Assembly (NCBI GenBank): GCA_029532415.1
Contig: JAQOTA010000002.1
Location: 1-64,000 of the forward strand
Length of the DNA stretch: 64,000 nt
Origin: Marasmius tenuissimus
Lineage: Eukaryota; Basidiomycota; Agaricomycetes; Agaricales; Marasmiaceae
Direction: 5' to 3'
Made by a program: the position numbers and the translations under genes. The notes under the pieces are model-generated. The model was not told where the DNA came from. It did not search any database and was given only the letters and a program-made list of their open reading frames with translations. Shown in pieces: positions 56,718 through 64,000 of the stretch (position 1 is its first letter; each line of letters opens with the position of its first letter).

Positions 56718-59123
56718 TCCACGGATTCAACAGGTTCGAATTTTGAAGATTGGTACCGATTACTTGAGGGTTACCTCTTTACCCAAGGCATACCTCAGGC
56801 CTTGGATGAAGAAATGCCTGAAACACCCTCTCCTGCTACTTCAGGGGAAGCTACCGCTCTAATTGAGTGGACTTCTAGGCGTAACAAAGTAATTGGTATT
56901 ATCAAAATGCGAACTCGTCGAGCTCACGACGTGCATGTTGATAAAACTTCGGTAATTTCAACCTTATCTAAACTCAAATCTACGTTTGGAGTTCAATCCT
57001 CTTCAAAGATGATGAATCTATATACGGACTTGCATAACGTCCAACTTCCTGAACACCTTAATCCAGTCCCTGGGATCAGTTACATGTTGACTGTTCGGGA
57101 CCAACTTAAGGATCATGGAGTAAATATTTCGGACGACTTACTGTGCTTGATGATCACAGCCAAGCTTAATGAAAAGCGCTGGCAACTCTTCAAGCAGCAA
57201 GTGTCCCGTATGAGGAAGGAAGAACTTAAACCTACCGATTTGATTGCTGCAATTACGAATGAATGGAATAGAAGGAATGGGATTCATTCTGGTCCTGCTG
57301 CCTATACTGCCCATAACGCCAAAATTTCTGGTGTTAATAGATTTAACTCTCCTCCTAAATGGTCTGATCAGTCTCGTTCTGGTACTTCTGCAAATCAAAA
57401 GAAGAACAATAATAAAAACAATAACCAGAGCCAGAACAATCAGAACCAAGGTGGATCTTCTTCCAAGAAAGGAAAGAAGAAAGGAGGAAAGGGCAAAGGA
57501 AAAGGCAAAGGAAAGAAGAAGGATATTCAAAAAGGGGGGCAACAATCGCACACTGCGGTACTTGAACCTTCTGAGAAACCTTCTGAATACCAGAAACGAA
57601 TTAATGCAGTAAACAAGCAAATCAGCTCAGTTTTTGAACGGGAAATGGCTGGGCCAGTTAACGTTCATATGTCCTACCACTACCCCACTGGTAGCACATC
57701 TGCACCAAATCCGTTCCAAAACACGTATGATCTTCAACAAGCACGTCTAGAAGAGAGAATCGCTGCTGATAGAGAAGGTCGTCCTGTACGACACATCTCT
57801 GTACAAGAATGGAACAATAGACGAACTGTTCAACTAGATGAACAGGTTCGACAAGTAGAAGAAGCTATCGCTTCGGCTACTATTTCCAATTCAAACATAG
57901 ACAGCGATGGAGATGAGATACCATCTTTGGTGTACATCTCTGATACTCCAACAGAACCTGATAGTGACTCTTCATCTGATAATTCATCAAATGATAGTCA
58001 TACATGTTCTGAATACTCTTATGGTGCGCATAGTAATGAAGAAATCATCTTCACAATGCCACGACGAGAGGCGACACCTAATCATACTTCGCCTGCGGAC
58101 GAAGTTGACCAAGGTGAGAATCTCGAAGTAGCATCACCCACACAAGAAGACATACGTGTAACAGTTTCAACACCTCCTGACGATTATGGACCATGGGCAG
58201 ATTCTATGTTTCCTAGGAACCACGCCGATCTTGTTCATTTGTTCAGACCAGAAAACTATTCTCAAGATGGAGATGACATAAAAAAGCCACCTCTCATCAA
58301 TAGAAAAGTTGAATGGCGATTCTTACAAGAATACAAAGAACAACATGATAACATGATGCGACGAGTTAACCTTAGGAATAATAAACCACATATAATAAAT
58401 GGGATTAGACTCCCAATTCCTGTCGTCGAAGAATTCCGAGACTTCGGAGATCAGACGACTAACGACATAGCACTAAAGGAAGCCATGATCAGAATGCGTT
58501 ATAAATCAATATGCAGTATACCAGACCACAATCTTTGGATCTGGATTCTGATCAGGACCAGAGAATATGTCGTTATGTATGCTATCAGAAGAGATGCAGT
58601 GCATAACATGACACCTCGTCAAGCTCTTCATGAATTGCGCATACAACAAAGGATATTACATGTGGAAACAGTAGAAGATACCAAGTTCACGCTTCATTAC
58701 GAATACCAAACCTGGAACCTTCAACACCTATCAACGGTTATAGCTGAAATCAATAATAAAAATTGGATCAGCACCGTTGAAGATTTTGTTCAACGAGTGA
58801 AAAACCCTCGTTCAACTTCGGTGGATGAAGCTTTCCGAGTCAATAAGAAGAACTTCACACTTCCTATACAAGTGATGAATCCTATCTTCTGGCATTCGTT
58901 AGTCAAGCTTGGTCTTGAAGGGAAATGGTTATTCGGAACGACAGACATAAGAGCGAGTCAATTTAGAACATCTCAATGGAGACAACCAGGGTTTAATAGG
59001 CACTGGGTTCGCTTTATCCCTCATCTTAGTCTTCCAGATGTTCATAACTGGCACACGCACTTGTACAGATGGATGAACAACATTAGAATGTCTGTTCCCA
59101 TGACTCAGGCTGATATTCCTTGA
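56718..59123 (+). pseudogene. copia Gag region with basic low-complexity tract
   Basis: The frame opens after a TAG at 56,715 and reads SNFEDWYRLLEGYLFTQGIP, a typical UBN2/copia Gag start, then helices to about residue 180. No CCHC zinc knuckle is present; in its place stands an Asn/Gln then Lys/Gly-rich tract (57,395-57,540; KKNNNKNNNQSQNNQNQ, GGKGKGKGKGKKKD), which could bind RNA by charge. A further ~500 residues of hydrophilic, acidic sequence follow before a TGA at 59,121. The stop sits where the frame continues uninterrupted to protease, so it is best seen as a point mutation. The open frame contains no internal ATG near its start, so the initiation site is unknown. Confidence 0.75.
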
Positions 59124-62100
59124 AGAGAACTCGAGGGTGGTCGCTTCGATGAACGACCAAGAACATACCCTGGAGATTTCATGGAATTAGCCGAGTCACT
59201 TAATCGTTCCAAATCTCCAATCCCTACTACCCATGAATACATAAATCGCCCCACAACTACACCACCTAGAGTACGACAATGGCAGGACCAAGTCGTCCAC
59301 ACTCCTCCAAGCTCTCCCAAATCTTTTTATGGCGTACAATCCTTAGAGGAGGATTACATTGAAGTACCTTCTCGCCCAACCACTGCTCCACCGGATCAAC
59401 CGGAAAGACTTAGTCCAGTAGATGAACAACCTGAGGTTGACCCCTGGGTGACATCTCCAAGTGATCCTCGAAACTCTCAATTCGAGAATTACGGACCTGC
59501 AGTAATTGGACTAAGGACCAATGGAATGCCCTTACATGTTGCTGATGGCACGAGTATTGGCAATATCACTATGGTTGTTAATGACAATCAACCATATCAA
59601 GCCACAAGATTCGTTCAATGGCAGAACTATAAACGCCAATTGGAAGCTTGGATAGAAGTTGAAGACGCCGCTAATCAACGTTATCAAGAAGAACTCAGAA
59701 CAAGACGAGAGCATCTTGTTCGTCAAACATTCCAAAGTCAGAATCAAGAACCGCTTCAATGGCATGAACGGTACTTCGATGATGGTGACTATGGAGATGG
59801 CCTTGAAGGAGTTGATAACGATTGGGCTGAAAGCAACGATCGTGGAGACTGGCAAGTTTTTCAAAGTTCTAATAGTCAAACTTTCACTAAATCCTTGATG
59901 CAGAACTATCATATCCTAAGGAACTCAGTACCAAGGAAATGTAGTATTACTTCTGTATATGCAACGACGAAATACAAGTCGTTTTCTGCTGCATTTTCGA
60001 GTGATTGTGAAGTGAGAAATACGCAAAATGCCTGGCTACTTGATAGTGGGGCATCAGCACATATGACTCCGTATAAAACTTCTCAGACTATCAGACTTTA
60101 GAAATGCCAATAGGTCTTACTACATCAGCGGGTGATAAAGCAAATGTGCAAATAGTAGGCTATGGTACTGTCCTCATCCGAGACACCAATAGCGCAGGAG
60201 TGACGCAAGTCACAAAGTTATACCCAGTGATGTATAATCCCGACAGCCCACATCGTTTAATCTCTAGTGGGAAGTTCCAGAGTATAGGTTACTATACTTT
60301 ACTGGACTCTCCAGAGACTTCAATCCGGAGCAAGAAAGATGATTCTCTTTTAATGAGCTTTTATCCAAGCCATAAAGATGATCCTTTACGATGGATGAAC
60401 GCGAAGGTTCTTATGGGAGAAACTTCCTTCACATCTGTTGTATCTTTCAATACTTCTGAATTATGGCACAGACGTATGGGACACTGTGATCCCAGAGTTT
60501 TAGGAAAATTAATGGATAATGTTAAAGGGCTTCCAACGAAGTTGGTTACTTTGAAGGGAGAAACGAAACCATGCCGAGGCTGCGCCAAAGGCAAAATGGT
60601 TGCCAAATCGTACCCTTTATCCTCTAAACGAGCTAAGGAGCCTCTTGAGCTTGTGCATGGTGATTTGATAGAATATCCAACTCGCTCTTACTATCATAAC
60701 GAATATGCTTTAACCTTATTCGATGATGGAACATCATACGGATGGGTATATCCAATTCGTAAAAAGAGCGATACAGATCAGAAATTGCGCAATTGGCTAG
60801 CTCTTGTAGAGCGCCAGACTAATAAAAAGGTCAAAAGTGTGCATTTCGATTGAGGGGGAGAATTCTTTTCAAATGAACAATGGGATTGGTATAACTCTCT
60901 AGGAATATTTCCACAAAGAGGTTCTCCCAACGTGCATGAACAGAATGGACGAGCAGAAAGATTTAATCGTACACTACGAGAAAAATCCGAAGCTATGCGC
61001 TTTCAGGCTTGTGCACCTGAAAACTGGTGGGAATTTGCAATTCTCACAGCTGTCCATATCTACAATAGAACTCCTATTCGTTCGAGGAAATACAGAACTC
61101 CAGTTGAATTGTTTGAAAACAAGAAGCCTGATGTTTCATACTTCAGGACGTTCGGATGTGGCGCATATGCATACATACCGAAACGTAAAAATAAGCTTTC
61201 TCCACACTCTGAAGCAATGATCTTCATTGGTTACGAGAGCGGATCAAAAGCTTATCGATTCTTTCGAACAACCAACAATTCTGTATACATTACTCCTCAA
61301 GCAGTTTTCGATGAAAACTGGTTTCCTAAATGCCAGAAAGAAGTGCCCGGATCCATAGAGTTTGATAAAACCGACAAACCTGTCCGGTCTATACCCTTTC
61401 CAACGTACCCATATGATGGCCACGAAGATCATCACAACGATGATGATTTCTTCAATCCTCCACCACCAGGATCAGATGATGACGATCATCAGCCTGGGAG
61501 AGATCCTCCCTTGGATCCTATCCCGGATGATAAAAGCGATGATGTGCACAACGGCAATCATCCAAATACTGATGGATTCGGATCACCGAAAGGCTCCGAT
61601 CACAATCCTAATCAGTATGGTCCGGATCCACGGTCTGCTGGTTCTTCTGGAAATACAAATCCTTTTGGATTTTGCCAAGCTGACTATGATGAGTGGGAGA
61701 ACTTACGAGCTCCTCCACCAACAGCTGTCAGAAGAAACCCTCCAAGAAATAGAGTAACTCCCAACCGTCCGTTTAATGTTTACGGAAATCGACATCCTGT
61801 TGAAATCGAACGTGATATCGAATCACAAGCACGCTGGCAAAGTCAGATTAATCCGACAAATGAACCTGAAACAATACCAAATAGGGTTCCTGATCCAGCC
61901 GCTCCTATGGACACGGATGACGATATGAGCGATCTTGCTCAGCAAGGGGGAGAAAATTACTTGGTTTACTTGCTGAATAACGGTCATCAACTATATGGTC
62001 TTCAAGCCAGTAGTTATGATAACGTTCGTGAATGGACATACAAACAAGTCCAGAAGTGTCCTGAAGATGAACGACCATCTTGGGAAGCAGCATGCAGACT

Positions 62101-63556
62101 GGAATTACAATCACTCAAAGATAGAAACGTCTTTGATGTGGTAACACTACCCAAAGGCCGAAAAGCGGTGAAATCCCGCTGGGTATTTGACATCAAGTCT
62201 GATGGCCGTAAAAAGGCAAGACTTGTTGCGAAAGGATTTTCGCAGAAACAAGGGATAGACTATAACGAGTTGTTCTCTCCTGTAGTACGATTCGAAACCG
62301 TACGACTTCTATTGGCACTAGCAGCGCTTGAAGATTGGGAGATCTCTGCGCTAGACGTTAAAACAGCATTTCTGTATGGTGCCTTAGATGAGGAGATTTA
62401 TATGGAACAACCTGAAGGCTTCGTTACGGACTCCAGCAAGGTTTGGAGGTTACGCAAAGCATTGTACGGATTAAAACAGGCTTCTCGTGCCTGGTGGCGT
62501 CAATGTACTGAATCCATGAAACGTCTGGGATTCAAATGATGCTTATCCGATGCTGGCGTATATGTCTTCAACAATAATGGCAATATGGTTATTGCCGTCG
62601 TCTATGTCGACAATGCTTTATTCATGGGTCCTGATCGCAACCTTGTCAACAGACTAAAAAGCAAATTCATGAAAATCTGGGAATGCTGAGATCTAGGCGA
62701 GCCAACAGAATTTCTGCGAATGCGAATTACTCGAGATCGGAAGAATTGCAGACTGATCCTTGATCAGCGAGACTATCTTGAAAAGATAATTCGTAAATTC
62801 GGAGTTCTGAACGCCAAGACGGCATATACGCCTTTGCCAGAAGGCTATAACCCAACCCAAAACCAGGGGGAGGTTAATCCCGAGATTAGGCATAGATTCC
62901 AATCAGTTATCGGATCATTACTTTACTTGGCTCTCGGAACGAGACCAGACATATCCTTTGCTGTAATCAAGATGTCACAGTATGGAGCTAATCCTAATCA
63001 GGAACACCTCCAAAAGGCACTTTACATCGTGAAATACCTTGTTCACACTGCAAAGTATGAACTCATTTACGATGGTAGATCCAACCAAGGACTACTTGCT
63101 TTTGCTGACTCTGATTGGGCAACTGATAAAGATGATCGTCGATCACAGACTGGATATATCGTAAAGCTTGCCAATGCACCAGTTTGCTGGGTCTCTCAGA
63201 AACAGAAAACGGTTGCATTATCATCCACGGAAGCAGAGTATATGGCTCTATCTGACTGTACACGTCAGGCTTGCTGGATGAAGTCGTTAATGAATGAATT
63301 GAACTTCCCTATTTGATCAGTTCCATGTGTTAGCGACAACCAAGGCACTATCTTTCTCAGCAGCAATGAAGCTACTGATAAAAGAACAAAACACATTGAC
63401 AATCGATACCACTTTATCAGGGAAGCAGTGGAACACGGAAAGACTCAAATCTATTTCGTTGAAACTGCTAAACAACCTGCTGATCTTCTTACGAAGAATC
63501 TTGGCAGAACAAAGTTCGAATTGTTCAGGCAATCTTTAGGATTAACATTTCACTAG
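59124..63556 (+). pseudogene. copia Pol: protease, integrase, reverse transcriptase, RNase H
   Basis: In Gag frame, the sequence runs to the protease motif LLDSGASAHM (60,030-60,065). A one-base loss near 60,075 then moves it into the frame used to the end (TAG 63,554-63,556). Domains in order are GAG-pre-integrase zinc finger (LWHRRMGHCDPR..CRGCAKGKM), integrase (HGDL, LFDDGTSYGW, and FD-stop-GGEFFSNE), and an acidic linker. Reverse transcriptase follows (RWVFDIKSDGRKKARLVAKG, LDVKTAFLYGALDEEIYMEQ, YVDN at 62,603-62,614), then RNase H (FADSDWATDKDDRRSQTGY, SSTEAEYMAL). TGA stops lie at 60,851, 62,537, 62,687 and 63,314. The second catalytic Asp of YVDD is Asn. The product would be inactive. 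Confidence 0.9.
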
Positions 63557-63580
63557 TTCCATGATCGCATGATGAACTTA

Positions 63581-63591
63581 GTGAGGGGGAG
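63581..63591 (+). other. Polypurine tract
   Basis: GTGAGGGGGAG abuts the 3' LTR start at 63,592 and is the expected plus-strand primer site. Confidence 0.85.
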
Positions 63592-64000
63592 TGTTGAACA
63601 TGATGGATATCATGTGATACACTGTTGACGTGTTGTTTACGCGTCACACTATTTATAGAGCTACGCCTCTAGAACACTTGCGTCCTCATGCAAGTACTAC
63701 GTCTCTGTCTACATATCTTACTACGTACATCTAGTTTCATCATATATGACACTATAGACAGTCGCTATCCAATAGCATAAGTAGAGCCTCCAATACATGA
63801 GGCAAACACGACTATGCTCACCAAGCATACTACCATTCATGGTAGAAGTACTTACACAGTACTAATGTCTTTTACGCCTTTAGGGCCGAATACCTACTTC
63901 TAGTAGTAGTTTCAGTTAGTGTAATACTTATTACATGTACCAGAAACTTATGTATAAAAGACTGGACAAAAGGCCTTAAGCCTTAGAAAAATCTACTCGA
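63592..64000 (+). repeat. 3' LTR of the copia element (incomplete in window)
   Basis: It matches 54,630-55,038 with six differences (four transitions, two transversions); two of the transitions are at CpG positions. The last ~109 bases fall outside the window. Confidence 0.95.

Larger units (their letters stand above)
54630..64000 (+). mobile_element. Ty1/copia LTR retrotransposon, full-length but mutated, 3' LTR cut by window end
   Basis: The order is 5' LTR, primer binding site, ~1-kb leader, Gag, protease, integrase, reverse transcriptase, RNase H, polypurine tract and 3' LTR. Integrase before reverse transcriptase defines the copia type. Over the 409 comparable bases the two LTRs differ at six positions (about 1.5 percent), so the insertion is fairly recent, yet the coding region has five in-frame TGA stops, one frameshift and a mutated reverse transcriptase motif. 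It is therefore non-autonomous now, although it could be mobilised in trans. Confidence 0.95.

Noticed and set aside
54630..64000. Active retrotransposon
   Set aside because: Five stops, a protease frameshift and loss of a catalytic Asp in reverse transcriptase exclude autonomous activity despite about 98.5 percent LTR identity.

Overview
The window is nuclear DNA of a filamentous basidiomycete, most likely an Agaricomycete (mushroom-forming or wood-decay fungus). The evidence is introns of about 48-70 bases with GT..AG ends and CTRAY branch sites, together with protein families typical of such genomes: a Tnp2-type transposase, a FunK1-type fungal kinase, a T5orf172/MUG113-like protein, a basidiomycete 7-TM membrane protein, a secreted FAD-linked oxidase, and fragments of cytoplasmic dynein heavy chain. 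It is a gene-poor, repeat-rich, heavily decayed accessory region.

Layout. 1-5.5 kb has no gene I can support. 5.5-9.8 kb (minus) is a nearly complete multi-exon Tnp2/CACTA-like transposase with one frameshift. 10.35-11.6 kb and 28.5-29.9 kb are two arrays of the same ~140-250 bp repeat unit in opposite orientation; they face each other across 16.9 kb. Inside that span are a 601-residue coiled-coil protein, a Zn2Cys6-like protein, a decayed dynein heavy chain copy, and two coiled-coil RING proteins. The dynein copy is split by a 7,016-bp insertion (18,658-25,673) bounded by a 10-bp terminal inverted repeat and a 6-bp target duplication; dynein coding sequence resumes in the correct codon across it. 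This insertion carries a 951-residue FunK1-type kinase gene, the C-terminal part of a 2OG-Fe(II) dioxygenase-like protein, a small gene with its own TATA box, and a nested ~1-kb inverted-repeat element.

Right of the second array lies another, longer dynein heavy chain pseudogene (30.6-35.35 kb, AAA1 to the C-terminal domain). It is followed by a T5orf172 gene, a long poorly coding stretch, an FAD-linked oxidase with an internal deletion (45.0-46.2 kb), another poorly coding stretch, and a 7-TM gene (50.1-51.5 kb) with relics of paralogues at 42.3 and 52.25 kb. Clusters of an ACGTGA motif follow. From 54.6 kb to the window end is a Ty1/copia LTR retrotransposon; its in-frame stops are all TGA, its reverse transcriptase active site is mutated, and its primer binding site matches the anticodon region of initiator tRNA.

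How the parts relate: most of the window is mobile DNA and the debris of genes it has hit. The transposase, the inverted arrays and the TIR element could belong to one or several cut-and-paste families carrying host-type genes (kinase, RING, dioxygenase) as cargo, but no sequence here proves which transposase moves which element. All exon joins were deduced by eye from splice signals and frame continuity.
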